This document shows, piece after piece, positions 1 to 6,796 of a DNA stretch of 23,680 nucleotides. The number at the start of each line of letters is the position of its first letter. Within the stretch, counting starts at the first letter, position 1. A model generated the notes under the pieces. It had not been told where the DNA came from. It ran no database searches and saw only the letters and a program-made list of their open reading frames with translations. The DNA comes from an uncultured Eubacteriales bacterium (GTDB lineage: Bacteria; Bacillota_A; Clostridia; Oscillospirales; Oscillospiraceae): the NCBI GenBank assembly GCA_900319835.1, contig ONPY01000031.1, positions 1 through 23,680 on the forward strand. The letters are read 5' to 3'. Made by a program: the position numbers and the translations under genes.

Positions 1-561
1 GAGGACGTCAACATCTTCGTGTTCAACACCGAGGTGTACTCCAACACCGGCGGACAGGCCTCCAAGGCCTCCAACATCGGCCAGGTGGCGCAGTTCGCCG
101 CGGCCGGCAAGGAGATCAAGTCCAAGTCCCTGGCGGAGATGGCCATGACCTACGGCTACGTCTACGTCGCTCAGGTCGCCATGGGCGCCAATAAGGTCCA
201 GACCCTGAAGGCCATCGCCGAGGCAGAGGCCCACAAGGGCCCGTCCCTGATCATCGCCTACGCGCCCTGCGAGATGCACAGCATCAAGGGCGGCATGACC
301 AACTGCCAGAAGGAGATGGACAAGGCCGTCAAGTGCGGTTACTGGAACCTGTTCCGCTTCAACCCCGACGCGGAGAAGCCCTTCACGCTCGACAGCAAGG
401 AGCCTGCCGGCGGTTACCGCGAGTTCCTCATGAACGAGGCCCGCTACAGCCGTCTGACCCGCGAGTTCCCGGAGCGCGCCGAGAGACTCTTCACCGCCAA
501 CGAGGAAGAGGCCAAGCGCCGCTACGAGCACCTGATGAAGCTCAAGGCCCTCTACGAGTAA
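1..561 (+). CDS. nifJ: Pyruvate:ferredoxin (flavodoxin) oxidoreductase, C-terminal fragment
   Basis: This enzyme converts pyruvate, CoA and oxidised ferredoxin or flavodoxin to acetyl-CoA, CO2 and reduced carrier in the cytoplasm of anaerobes. The gene is cut by the window start: the frame is open from base 1, giving 186 residues of a protein that is normally about 1,170. What is visible is the end of the thiamine-diphosphate-binding domain (NTEVYSNTGGQASKAS, with the NTGGQ loop typical of the family) and the C-terminal segment with AYAPCEMHSIKGGM and the YWNLFRFNP stretch. It ends in TAA and is followed 35 bases later by an intrinsic terminator, so it is the last gene of its transcript. A flavodoxin gene at 7668 could be an alternative electron acceptor, but that link is inference. 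Confidence 0.95.
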   Translation, partial: EDVNIFVFNTEVYSNTGGQASKASNIGQVAQFAAAGKEIKSKSLAEMAMTYGYVYVAQVAMGANKVQTLKAIAEAEAHKGPSLIIAYAPCEMHSIKGGMTNCQKEMDKAVKCGYWNLFRFNPDAEKPFTLDSKEPAGGYREFLMNEARYSRLTREFPERAERLFTANEEEAKRRYEHLMKLKALYE

Positions 562-596
562 GCCGCGAGCGCTTATCGGCAATCGCATAAACCCCA

Positions 597-626
597 CAGC
601 CCCGGGCTTGCGCCCGGGGCTGTTTT
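597..626 (+). terminator. Intrinsic terminator of the pyruvate oxidoreductase gene
   Basis: An 11-bp perfect GC-rich stem (CAGCCCCGGGC, loop TTGC, GCCCGGGGCTG) is followed by TTTT. It lies 35 bases after the stop codon. The same 26-base hairpin recurs exactly at 777-802. Confidence 0.88.
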
Positions 627-676
627 GTGTGACCAGGGAGACTCTTGCGCACCCGGTTGATTATGAAAGGGGGATT

Positions 677-802
677 GTGAAGGGGGACGGGGAGGCCCCC
701 TTCACGTTCAATCCGTGTGAAAATGGGAGCGCGAGAAGGGCTCCCATTTTCGGCTGTCAAGCTGGAAACAGCTTGACAGCCCCGGGCTTGCGCCCGGGGC
801 TG
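677..802. repeat. Array of four consecutive perfect hairpins
   Basis: Four back-to-back inverted repeats fill this stretch. They are 677-705 (10-bp stem starting GTGAAGGGGG), 719-751 (12-bp stem GAAAATGGGAGC), 752-781 (13-bp stem GGCTGTCAAGCTG with a GAAA loop), and 777-802 (11-bp stem identical to the terminator at 597-622). The last two overlap by five bases, so they are alternative folds. The array belongs to the 480-base gene-free spacer 562-1041. No convincing ORF lies in it. Confidence 0.8.
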
Positions 803-810
803 GTTTCGGT

Positions 811-891
811 GTGCGGGCCGCCGGGGGCGTCGGCCCCTACGGGCTTGTACGCATGCGGGCCGCCGGGGCGTCGGCCCCTACGGACTTGTAC
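811..891. repeat. Two tandem copies of a ~40-bp GC-rich intergenic repeat
   Basis: Units at 811-850 and 851-891 share the core GCGGGCCGCCGGGG, then GCGTCGGCCCCTACGG and CTTGTAC, with a few differences. From memory, similar GGGGCCGAC-type repeats are common between genes of Oscillospiraceae, but no search was done. An ORF runs through the repeat in frame with the next gene; that extension is judged non-coding. Confidence 0.75.
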
Positions 892-975
892 ACATGGCCA
901 CGCCATCCTTTCAAAACAGGGCTTTGCCTGTCGATATGGAAAGACCTTTGCCGGCCGGAGCGCGACAGATTTCAG

Positions 976-1004
976 TTGACCCCCGGGAGACAAAATGTTA
1001 ATAT
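976..1004 (+). promoter_or_regulatory. Sigma-70-type promoter for the M15 peptidase pair
   Basis: TTGACC at 976-981 and TAATAT at 999-1004 are separated by exactly 17 bases. Transcription would start about 30 bases before the ATG at 1042. Confidence 0.7.
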
Positions 1005-1041
1005 AAGGAGTACGAAAACTACCTTGCTTTTGGAGGACGTC

Positions 1042-1944
1042 ATGAAAAACCGTGTCGGAAGAGTCATCATCGGCATTCTCGCGCTGGCCATGCTCGCGTT
1101 CTACACATACAAAGAGGACCAGATCCACACCCACAGCGACGACATCGAATACTGGGGACCGGCCACGGGTCTGCACCCGGAGGGCTTTGACCAGGGCACC
1201 GTGATGGAACGGCCGGAGGATCTGGAGCCGGCGCCGGAGGCGGAGACGCCCGCCGAGCCCGCGCCGGCCTCGGAGCCCGCGGTCTCCGAGGAGGTTCAGC
1301 CCGAGGTCCCGGAAGAGACGCCGCTGAGCTTTGATCTGAGCGACTGGAAGTTCATGCTCGTCAACGGCGACCACTCCATTGACCAGTATGAGCCGGCAGA
1401 GCTCGGCTGGGTCAGCAACACGCTGGCCGACCGGGAGGTACACCCCTCCAACTCCCGCAACGATCTTGTGCCGGTGGACGCGCGCATCGGCGAGGCCCTG
1501 ATGGCCTTCACCGGCGCCTGCCAGGACGCGGGCCTGCCCGTGTTCATCTCCTCCGGCTACCGCAGCTATTCCGAACAGGCCGCCAATTTCCAGCGCATCT
1601 GTGCCAACAACGGCATTACCGACGGCAAGGATGCCAACGGCCACTACATCACCATGCCCGCCGGCTGCAGCGAGCACCAGACGGGCCTGGGCGTGGACAT
1701 CACCGACGTCTACCGCGCCACGAAGAACGACGACTTCTTCCAGACCCAAACCTACGAGTGGCTGCGGGATCACTGCGCCGAGTACGGCTTCGTGCTGCGC
1801 TTCCCCACCGGGAAGGAGGATGTCACCGGCGTCATGAACGAAGGCTGGCACTTCCGCTATGTGGGGCTGGAGGCCGCACAGTACATGACGGAAAACGACC
1901 TGACGCTGGAGGAATTCTGGGAGAGATTCGGAAATGAGACTTAA
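1042..1944 (+). CDS. D-alanyl-D-alanine carboxypeptidase, VanY-type (peptidase M15B), membrane-anchored
   Basis: A 300-residue protein predicted to trim terminal D-Ala from peptidoglycan precursors or stem peptides outside the membrane. One hydrophobic segment (about residues 6-22) acts as signal anchor. A Pro/Glu-rich linker (about 55-95) leads to the M15B domain. The zinc-site motifs are complete: SEHQTGLGVD with H212 and D219, and EGWH with catalytic E267 and metal ligand H270; SSGYRSYSEQ is also typical. The start at 1042 is chosen because GGAGG lies 6 bases upstream and the promoter at 976-1004 would exclude an earlier start. The next gene overlaps by 11 bases, so the two are probably co-translated. 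Whether it takes part in cell-wall recycling or glycopeptide tolerance cannot be told; no vanRS or vanHAX genes are near. Confidence 0.9.
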   Translation: MKNRVGRVIIGILALAMLAFYTYKEDQIHTHSDDIEYWGPATGLHPEGFDQGTVMERPEDLEPAPEAETPAEPAPASEPAVSEEVQPEVPEETPLSFDLSDWKFMLVNGDHSIDQYEPAELGWVSNTLADREVHPSNSRNDLVPVDARIGEALMAFTGACQDAGLPVFISSGYRSYSEQAANFQRICANNGITDGKDANGHYITMPAGCSEHQTGLGVDITDVYRATKNDDFFQTQTYEWLRDHCAEYGFVLRFPTGKEDVTGVMNEGWHFRYVGLEAAQYMTENDLTLEEFWERFGNET

Positions 1945-2737
1945 GAAAAAAACCGGGCGGCTGCTGCTTCTGCTGCTGACGCTGTCCATGCTTCTGCTGC
2001 TGACGGCGTGCGCGGCAAAGCAGGAGACGCCTCCCGCCCCCGCGGAGGAGCCCGCGGGGCCTGCCGAGCAGGCTCCGGAGGAAATTCCGGCGGCGGAGGC
2101 GCCTGTCGAGGAGCCCGCGCCCACCCAGGAACCAGAGAAGGAACTCCCGCCCCCGCCGGACATCGACATCACCAGCTGGGAATATCTCTACGCCGGACCC
2201 ACCCAGGGCGTGGGCGTGTTCTACCACCCGCAGGTGAAGAACCTGGAGAACCAGTACATGGACATCCGCTGCCAGCCGGCCACCAAGGAGTTTCTGAACG
2301 CAGCGCGGGAGGCGGGGTACAAGGTCTGGATCGGCGTGGCCTACCGCAACAATCTCTACACCGCGCACTGGTACGAGAAGGAGATTGAGAAGTGGGGCAG
2401 TTCCTATGAGGCGGCCCAGCACGGCTTTGCCCCCGGCTGCAGCGAGCACCACACGGGGCTGGCCTTCGACATCACGGACGAGCAGATCTACGCCGCCGAC
2501 TACAACAACCGCCACGACGAGACCGTGGCCGACACCGAGGTCTACAAGTGGATGGCAGAGCACTGCGCGGAGTACGGCTTCATCGTCCGCTACCCGGAGG
2601 GGAAAGAGGAATACTACCACATGGCCTGCTATCCCGGCCACTTCCGCTATGTGGGCGAGGAGGCAGCCCGGTATATCATGGACAACGACCTCTGCTTTGA
2701 GGAGTTCCTGGCCCTCTACGGCGTCAACATCAAGTGA
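1934..2737 (+). CDS. VanY-like (M15B) lipoprotein lacking the catalytic Glu
   Basis: A 267-residue paralogue of the preceding protein, starting inside its last codons. The N-terminus is a lipoprotein signal peptide: MRLKKK, a Leu-rich core, then lipobox LTAC with C26 as the lipidation site. A Pro/Glu-rich linker follows (about 30-75). The domain keeps SEHHTGLAFD (H172, D179) and the HFRYVG end (H236), so the three zinc ligands remain. The EGWH motif of the first copy is YPGH here (Y233-P-G-H236): the Glu that serves as general base in M15 enzymes is missing, as is the Trp. SGYRSYSEQ is changed to VAYRNNLYT. It may be a binding protein, a regulator of its partner, or an enzyme with altered chemistry. 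The family call is firm; the activity is open. Confidence 0.87.
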   Translation: MRLKKKTGRLLLLLLTLSMLLLLTACAAKQETPPAPAEEPAGPAEQAPEEIPAAEAPVEEPAPTQEPEKELPPPPDIDITSWEYLYAGPTQGVGVFYHPQVKNLENQYMDIRCQPATKEFLNAAREAGYKVWIGVAYRNNLYTAHWYEKEIEKWGSSYEAAQHGFAPGCSEHHTGLAFDITDEQIYAADYNNRHDETVADTEVYKWMAEHCAEYGFIVRYPEGKEEYYHMACYPGHFRYVGEEAARYIMDNDLCFEEFLALYGVNIK

Positions 2738-2750
2738 ACACAAAGGACAA

Positions 2751-2780
2751 AACCACGCGGCGACGCGTGGCTTTGTTTTT
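2751..2780 (+). terminator. Intrinsic terminator after the M15 pair
   Basis: A 7-bp perfect stem CCACGCG / CGCGTGG closes a GCGA loop and is followed by CTTTGTTTTT. It separates the peptidase operon from the iron operon. Confidence 0.85.
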
Positions 2781-2788
2781 ACCACGGG

Positions 2789-2877
2789 CTTAGCCGGAGC
2801 TAACTTTTTTCGGAAAAGCACTTGACAAGTTAGCCAAGAATAACTATTATAGGGGATGCGAGTTAGCGTAGCGTAAC
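2789..2877. promoter_or_regulatory. Three candidate metal-regulator operators upstream of feoA
   Basis: Three 16-bp dyads of the form GTTA-N8-TAAC are seen: 2789-2804 (CTTAGCCGGAGCTAAC, one mismatch), 2829-2844 (GTTAGCCAAGAATAAC) and 2862-2877 (GTTAGCGTAGCGTAAC). The second lies inside the promoter spacer and the third just after the -10 box, where a bound repressor would block RNA polymerase. Two more sites are at 3424 and 6652. The half-site GTTAGC resembles the core of DtxR/IdeR boxes, though the spacing differs. The DtxR-like protein at 6034 is the obvious candidate regulator (inference). Confidence 0.7.
2822..2850 (+). promoter_or_regulatory. Promoter of the feo operon
   Basis: TTGACA at 2822-2827 and TATTAT at 2845-2850 are 17 bases apart. 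A GTTA-N8-TAAC dyad occupies the spacer. Confidence 0.85.
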
Positions 2878-2908
2878 CCGCAAATGAAACATACAGAGAG
2901 GGACTGCT

Positions 2909-3121
2909 ATGATGCCATTGAATTTGGCGCTGCCGGGAGAAGAGAACATCATCCGCAAGATCGGCGGCAGCCAGGAGGTGAAAAAGCATCTGGAGGATCT
3001 CGGCTTTGTGGTCGGCGGTACGGTCACGCTGCTCAACGTACTGGGCGGGAACGTGATCGTCAGCGTCAAGGAATCCCGGATCGCCCTGGACGCCGACATG
3101 GCCCGCCGCATCATGATCTGA
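2909..3121 (+). CDS. feoA: Ferrous iron transport protein A (first copy)
   Basis: A 70-residue SH3-like FeoA protein, a small cytoplasmic partner of FeoB in Fe(II) uptake. The family pattern is visible as KKHLEDLGFVVGGTVTLL followed by GGNVIVSVKESRIALD and a closing ARRIMI. There are two adjacent ATG codons (2909 and 2912); the GAGAGGGA ribosome site at 2897-2903 fits 2912 slightly better. It is first in an operon with a second feoA 34 bases downstream and then feoB. Two FeoA paralogues before one FeoB is a usual Clostridia arrangement. Confidence 0.93.
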   Translation: MMPLNLALPGEENIIRKIGGSQEVKKHLEDLGFVVGGTVTLLNVLGGNVIVSVKESRIALDADMARRIMI

Positions 3122-3155
3122 TGCTGACAAGAAAATCAACAAGGGAGGACAAGGC

Positions 3156-3377
3156 ATGAAAACGCTGCGAGAGGCAAAGATCGGTGAAACCGTCAAGGTC
3201 GTCAAGCTGCACGGCGAGGGCGCCGTCAAACGCAGAATCATGGACATGGGCATCACCAAGGGTGTGGAGGTCTACGTCCGCAAGGTGGCGCCGCTGGGCG
3301 ATCCGGTGGAGGTCACGGTACGCAACTACGAGCTTTCGATCCGCAAGGCCGACGCCGAGATGATCGAGGTCGAATAA
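3156..3377 (+). CDS. feoA: Ferrous iron transport protein A (second copy)
   Basis: A 73-residue FeoA paralogue with MKTLREAKIGETVKVVKL, KRRIMDMGITKGVEVYV and the closing VTVRNYELSIRKADAEMIEV. It has a strong ribosome site, GGGAGG at 3143-3148, 7 bases before the ATG. It is more basic than the first copy and closer to the classical FeoA pattern (MGITKG, APLGDPVEV). It probably binds FeoB or its G domain and affects transport; that role comes from knowledge of the family. Confidence 0.95.
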   Translation: MKTLREAKIGETVKVVKLHGEGAVKRRIMDMGITKGVEVYVRKVAPLGDPVEVTVRNYELSIRKADAEMIEVE

Positions 3378-3390
3378 AACAGAACACCGC

Positions 3391-3406
3391 GCGGGGGAGA
3401 CCCCGC
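3391..3406 (+). other. Intercistronic hairpin between feoA and feoB
   Basis: GCGGGG, GAGA tetraloop, CCCCGC, followed only by TTTC. The T-tract is too short for a good terminator. It could be a partial attenuator or an mRNA-stability element separating feoA levels from feoB levels. Confidence 0.5.
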
Positions 3407-3423
3407 TTTCAAAAAGAGCATTG

Positions 3424-3439
3424 GTTAGCAAGTTCTAAC
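3424..3439. promoter_or_regulatory. Fourth GTTA-N8-TAAC operator, before feoB
   Basis: GTTAGCAAGTTCTAAC has the same geometry as the sites at 2789-2877 and lies 24 bases before the feoB ATG. No good promoter is visible around it. Confidence 0.6.
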
Positions 3440-3462
3440 TGAGAAAAGAAAGGATTGTTGTT

Positions 3463-5745
3463 ATGGATATCCGCATTGCCCTGGCCGGCAACCCCAACAG
3501 CGGCAAAACCACGCTGTTCAACGCCCTGACCGGCTCCAGACAGTTTGTGGGCAACTGGCCCGGCGTCACCGTGGAGAAGAAGGAGGGCGAGCTGAAAAAG
3601 CACGATGGTGTCGTCATCACCGATCTGCCCGGCATCTACTCCCTCTCCCCCTATACCCTGGAGGAGGTCGTCGCCAGAAACTACCTGATCAACGAGCGCC
3701 CCGACGCCATCCTCAACATCGTCGATGGCACGAACCTGGAGCGCAACCTCTACCTGACCACCCAGCTGACCGAGCTGGGCATCCCCGTGGTGGTGGCCAT
3801 CAACATGATGGACATCGTCCGCCGCCAGGGCGACAAGATCGACACCAAGGAGCTCGGCCGTCAGCTCGGCTGCGAGGTCGTGGAGATCTCCGCACTCAAG
3901 GGCGACGGCACCATGAAGGCCGCGGAGGCCGCCATCAAGGCCGCCAAGGGCACCAAGACCATCCCCCAGCACAAGTTCAACGGCGTTGTGGAGCACGCCC
4001 TGGCCCACATCGAGGAGGTCACCGTGCACAACCTGCCCGAGGAGCAGCAGCGCTGGTACGCCGTCAAGCTCTTCGAGCGCGATGAGAAGGTCCTGGAGGC
4101 CCTGAAGCTGCCCCAGGAGACCGTGGCCCATATCGAAAAGGACATCGCGGCCGCCGAGCGGGAGATGGACGACGACGCCGAGAGCATCATCACCAACGAG
4201 CGCTACATCTACATCGGCGAGGTCATCAAGGCCTGCTACAAGAAAAAGAACGTCGGCAGCCTGACCGCCTCCGACAAGATCGACCGGATCGTCACCAACC
4301 GCTGGCTGGCCCTGCCCATCTTCGCCCTGGTCATGTACCTGGTGTACGCCCTGTCCATGGGCGCGCCCATCGGCGACGGCGGCATCTCCCTCGGCACCTT
4401 CCTCACCGACTGGGCCAACGACGTCCTCGGCGGCGCCTGGCTGACCGACGGCTCCCGTGCCATCCTGGAGAGCTGGAACGTGGCCCCCTGGCTGGTCGGC
4501 CTGATCTCCGACGGTATCTTCGCCGGCGTGGGCGCGGTGCTCGGCTTCGTGCCCCAGATGCTGGTTCTGTTCCTGATGCTCTGCCTGCTCGAGGACTGCG
4601 GCTACATGGCCCGTATCGCCTTTATCATGGACCGCGTCTTCCGCCGCTTCGGCCTGTCCGGCAAGAGCTTCATCCCCATGCTCGTCGGCACCGGCTGCGG
4701 CATCCCCGGCGTCATGGCCTCCCGTACCATCGAGAACGAGCGTGACCGCCGCATGACCATCACCACCACCACCTTCATCCCCTGCGGCGCCAAAATGCCC
4801 ATCATCGGCCTGATCGCCGGCGCTATGTTCGGCGGCAGCACCTGGGTTGCCACCTCCGCCTACTTCATCGGCATCGCCGCCATCGTCATCTCCGGCATCA
4901 TGCTCAAAAAGACCAAGATGTTCGCCGGCGATCCCGCCCCCTTCGTCATGGAGCTGCCCGCCTACCATGTGCCCGCCTGGGGCAACGTGCTGCGCGGCAC
5001 CTGGGAGCGCGGCTGGTCCTTCATCAAACGGGCCGGCACCGTCATCGTGCTCGCCTCCATCATCATCTGGTTCCTCTCCAGCTTCGGCACCGTCAATGGA
5101 AAGTTCGGCATGGTCGACGAGCTGTATGAGGACGAGACCGTGGTCACCGACGAGTACGTCGCCGTGGTGGCCGAACGCATGAACATCCCCGAGGACGAGG
5201 TCGAGCCCATGGACGACTCCATCCTGGCCCGCGCTGCCCAGCCCGTCTCTGTGCTCTTCAAGCCTCTGGGCTTCGGTGACTGGAAGCCCACCGTTGCCAC
5301 CGTCACCGGCCTGGTTGCCAAGGAAGAGGTGGTCGGCACCTTCGGCGTCCTGTACAACTACGACGACCAGGACGGCGAGGAGGAGCTGGAGGAGAACGGC
5401 GACCAGATCTGGGACAACGTCCAGAAGGACTTTGACGAGTTCTCCGGCGGCCACAGCAAGCTCGCGGCCTACTCCTTCATGATCTTCAACCTGCTCTGCG
5501 CCCCCTGCTTCGCGGCCATCGGCGCCATCAAGCGCGAGATGAATAACCGCAAGTGGACCTGGTTTGCCATCGGCTACCAGTGCGGCTTTGCCTATGTGAT
5601 CGCACTGATCGTGTGGCAGCTGGGCCGCCTCTTTGCCGGCGGCGCGAACATCCTGGGCCTGATCGTGGCGCTGGCCCTGCTGGCGGGCCTCTGCTGGCAA
5701 CTCTTCAAGCCCTACAAGGAGTCCCAGAGACTCACCGTTCAGTAA
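3463..5745 (+). CDS. feoB: Fe(II) transporter FeoB
   Basis: A 760-residue inner-membrane ferrous iron permease with an N-terminal G domain. GTPase motifs are intact: G1 GNPNSGKT (9-16), G2 region VGNWPGVTVE (29-38), G3 DLPG (54-57), G4 NMMD (114-117), then SALKG. A helical linker leads to a membrane region from about residue 280, with the conserved core CGYMARIAFIMDR, MLVGTGCGIPG and FIPCGAKMPI. Two acidic loops (about 545-586 and 630-666) interrupt the C-terminal membrane segments; the second is very rich in Asp and Glu and may attract cations, although such inserts vary within the family. The ribosome site is AAAGGA before ATG 3463. It is the central gene of the operon. Confidence 0.97.
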   Translation: MDIRIALAGNPNSGKTTLFNALTGSRQFVGNWPGVTVEKKEGELKKHDGVVITDLPGIYSLSPYTLEEVVARNYLINERPDAILNIVDGTNLERNLYLTTQLTELGIPVVVAINMMDIVRRQGDKIDTKELGRQLGCEVVEISALKGDGTMKAAEAAIKAAKGTKTIPQHKFNGVVEHALAHIEEVTVHNLPEEQQRWYAVKLFERDEKVLEALKLPQETVAHIEKDIAAAEREMDDDAESIITNERYIYIGEVIKACYKKKNVGSLTASDKIDRIVTNRWLALPIFALVMYLVYALSMGAPIGDGGISLGTFLTDWANDVLGGAWLTDGSRAILESWNVAPWLVGLISDGIFAGVGAVLGFVPQMLVLFLMLCLLEDCGYMARIAFIMDRVFRRFGLSGKSFIPMLVGTGCGIPGVMASRTIENERDRRMTITTTTFIPCGAKMPIIGLIAGAMFGGSTWVATSAYFIGIAAIVISGIMLKKTKMFAGDPAPFVMELPAYHVPAWGNVLRGTWERGWSFIKRAGTVIVLASIIIWFLSSFGTVNGKFGMVDELYEDETVVTDEYVAVVAERMNIPEDEVEPMDDSILARAAQPVSVLFKPLGFGDWKPTVATVTGLVAKEEVVGTFGVLYNYDDQDGEEELEENGDQIWDNVQKDFDEFSGGHSKLAAYSFMIFNLLCAPCFAAIGAIKREMNNRKWTWFAIGYQCGFAYVIALIVWQLGRLFAGGANILGLIVALALLAGLCWQLFKPYKESQRLTVQ

Positions 5746-5761
5746 GTAGAAACCCTGTTAA

Positions 5762-5797
5762 TCTCTCCGCGGCGGCCTATGCGCCGCCGCGGAGAGA
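5762..5797 (+). other. Intercistronic hairpin after feoB
   Basis: A 14-bp perfect stem (TCTCTCCGCGGCGG pairing with 5784-5797) has an 8-base loop and no T-tract. It is more likely an RNA-stability or processing element protecting the feoB message than a terminator. Confidence 0.6.
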
Positions 5798-5822
5798 GCA
5801 TTTCCGGAAAGGACGTGACCAT

Positions 5823-6014
5823 ATGCTTGCCTGGCTTTCGGCAAACCTCATCAATATCGCGCTGATCCTGGCCGTCGCGCTGCTGGTCTTCGTGCTGGTG
5901 CGCAGCCTGATCCGCGACAAAAAGGCTGGCAAATCCCCCTGCGGCGGAAACTGCGCCGGCTGCGGAGGCTGCACTGCCTGCGCCATGGGCGACTCCTGCC
6001 GCACCGGGCTGTAG
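5823..6014 (+). CDS. FeoB-associated Cys-rich membrane protein
   Basis: A 63-residue protein with one transmembrane helix (about residues 9-30), a short basic stretch (RDKKAGK) and a Cys-rich cytoplasmic tail with six cysteines (C40, C44, C47, C50, C53, C59). This layout and its place directly after feoB match the FeoB-associated Cys-rich membrane protein family of Firmicutes, thought to receive or sense iron at the transporter; direct biochemistry is scarce. The start is the ATG at 5823, with AAAGGA upstream. A longer frame beginning inside feoB is a shadow. Confidence 0.88.
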   Translation: MLAWLSANLINIALILAVALLVFVLVRSLIRDKKAGKSPCGGNCAGCGGCTACAMGDSCRTGL

Positions 6015-6033
6015 GCAAAGGCGGGGGAGCGCT

Positions 6034-6393
6034 ATGGAACTTTCCGCGGCAAACATCCGGTATCTGATCGCCATGAAACAAAACCAGCGGCCCGACGGGG
6101 CCATCCGCGGCGCGGATGTTGCCCGGGCTCTCAAGCGCACGCGGCCCAGCGTCCACAAGATGGTGGAGAGTCTTGCGGCGCTGGGGCTGGTCAGCAAGAG
6201 CTGTCCCTACGGAGCCATCCGCTTTACCCCGGCGGGGGAGACGGCGGCCAGAGACTGCACCGCCCGTTACACCGTGGCGGAGGAAAAGCTGCGTAAGGTC
6301 TTCCCGGCCCTGGGCGACTGCGAGGAGTTGATCTGCGCCCTGCTCGCGGCCCTGCCGGAGGAGACGCTGCAGATCAAAGGAGAGGTAAAATGA
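6034..6393 (+). CDS. DtxR/MntR-like metal-responsive transcriptional regulator
   Basis: A 119-residue protein whose first ~70 residues are a winged helix like the iron-dependent repressor domain: YLIAMKQ, then GAIRGADVARALKRTRPSVHKMVESLAALGLV (about 22-53) and a wing YGAIRFTPAGE. The short second half should be the dimer and metal-binding part. At 119 residues it is shorter than MntR (about 140), and the Glu-His pair expected late in that part is not evident; C96, E97, E98 and C101 are the only nearby candidate ligands. It probably controls the operon it sits in through the GTTA-N8-TAAC sites (inference). Its TGA overlaps the next ATG. Confidence 0.8.
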   Translation: MELSAANIRYLIAMKQNQRPDGAIRGADVARALKRTRPSVHKMVESLAALGLVSKSCPYGAIRFTPAGETAARDCTARYTVAEEKLRKVFPALGDCEELICALLAALPEETLQIKGEVK

Positions 6394-6647
6394 CAAAAAC
6401 CGTACTCGGCATCGACGGCATGGTCTGCTCCATGTGCGAGGCCCACATCAACGACGCGATCCGCCGGGCTTTCCCTGTCAAAAAAGTCAGCTCCTCGGCG
6501 GCAAAAAAACAATGTGAGATCGTGAGCGAAGAGCCCTTGGACGAGCGGAAGCTGCGGGACGTGATCGCCCCCACCGGCTACACCCTGCTCTCCATCCACA
6601 GCGAGCCCTACGAAAAGAAGGGCTTCCCTCTGTTCCGAAGGACGTGA
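6390..6647 (+). CDS. Heavy-metal-associated (HMA)-like small protein
   Basis: An 85-residue protein with a ferredoxin-like HMA pattern: the N-terminal GMVCSMC gives a CxxC metal site (C13, C16), followed by EAHINDAIRRAFPVKKVSSSAAKKQCEIVSE and a late LRDVIAPTGYTLLSI. HMA domains usually carry Cu(I) or other soft metals between proteins. Here the gene sits at the end of an iron operon, overlapping the regulator by the ATGA quadruplet, so a role in iron or metal trafficking or sensing is likely but unproven. The loop after the CxxC is slightly different from copper chaperones. Confidence 0.82.
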   Translation: MTKTVLGIDGMVCSMCEAHINDAIRRAFPVKKVSSSAAKKQCEIVSEEPLDERKLRDVIAPTGYTLLSIHSEPYEKKGFPLFRRT

Positions 6648-6651
6648 AAAG

Positions 6652-6667
6652 GTTAGCATATGCTAAC
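6652..6667. promoter_or_regulatory. Perfect 16-bp GTTAGC palindrome
   Basis: GTTAGCATATGCTAAC is a perfect palindrome and the best version of the GTTA-N8-TAAC motif in the window. It sits between the last gene of the iron operon and its terminator, about 130 bases before the DUF2325 gene. Confidence 0.7.
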
Positions 6668-6671
6668 TTCA

Positions 6672-6712
6672 AAACGCCCGGCAGCTTCAGAGGGAGGCAG
6701 CCGGGCGTTTGT
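6672..6712 (+). terminator. Intrinsic terminator of the feo operon
   Basis: An 11-bp perfect stem (AAACGCCCGGC at 6672-6682 with GCCGGGCGTTT at 6700-6710) has a 17-base loop and is followed by GTT. The A-rich 5' arm and T-rich 3' arm make it usable in both directions. Confidence 0.8.
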
Positions 6713-6796
6713 TCGTTTGATCCCACGGGGCAGGAATGAACGCCCTGCCTTGCGGGTACCATAAACATCAGGAGAAACAGGAAAGGGGAGAAAAAC

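Noticed and set aside
811..1041. Upstream in-frame extension of the first M15 peptidase gene
   Set aside because: It would translate tandem GC-rich repeats and the promoter; the ATG at 1042 has a good ribosome site and a signal anchor directly after.
757..3259. Long minus-strand frames opposite the M15 pair (757-2172 and 1832-3259)
   Set aside because: Low-complexity shadows of well-supported forward genes, with no ribosome sites or recognisable motifs.
3409..5700. Very long minus-strand frame (763 codons) opposite feoB
   Set aside because: It mirrors the GC-rich codons of feoB; the translation is Gly/Asp/Ala/Val-rich with no domain, and feoB is certain.
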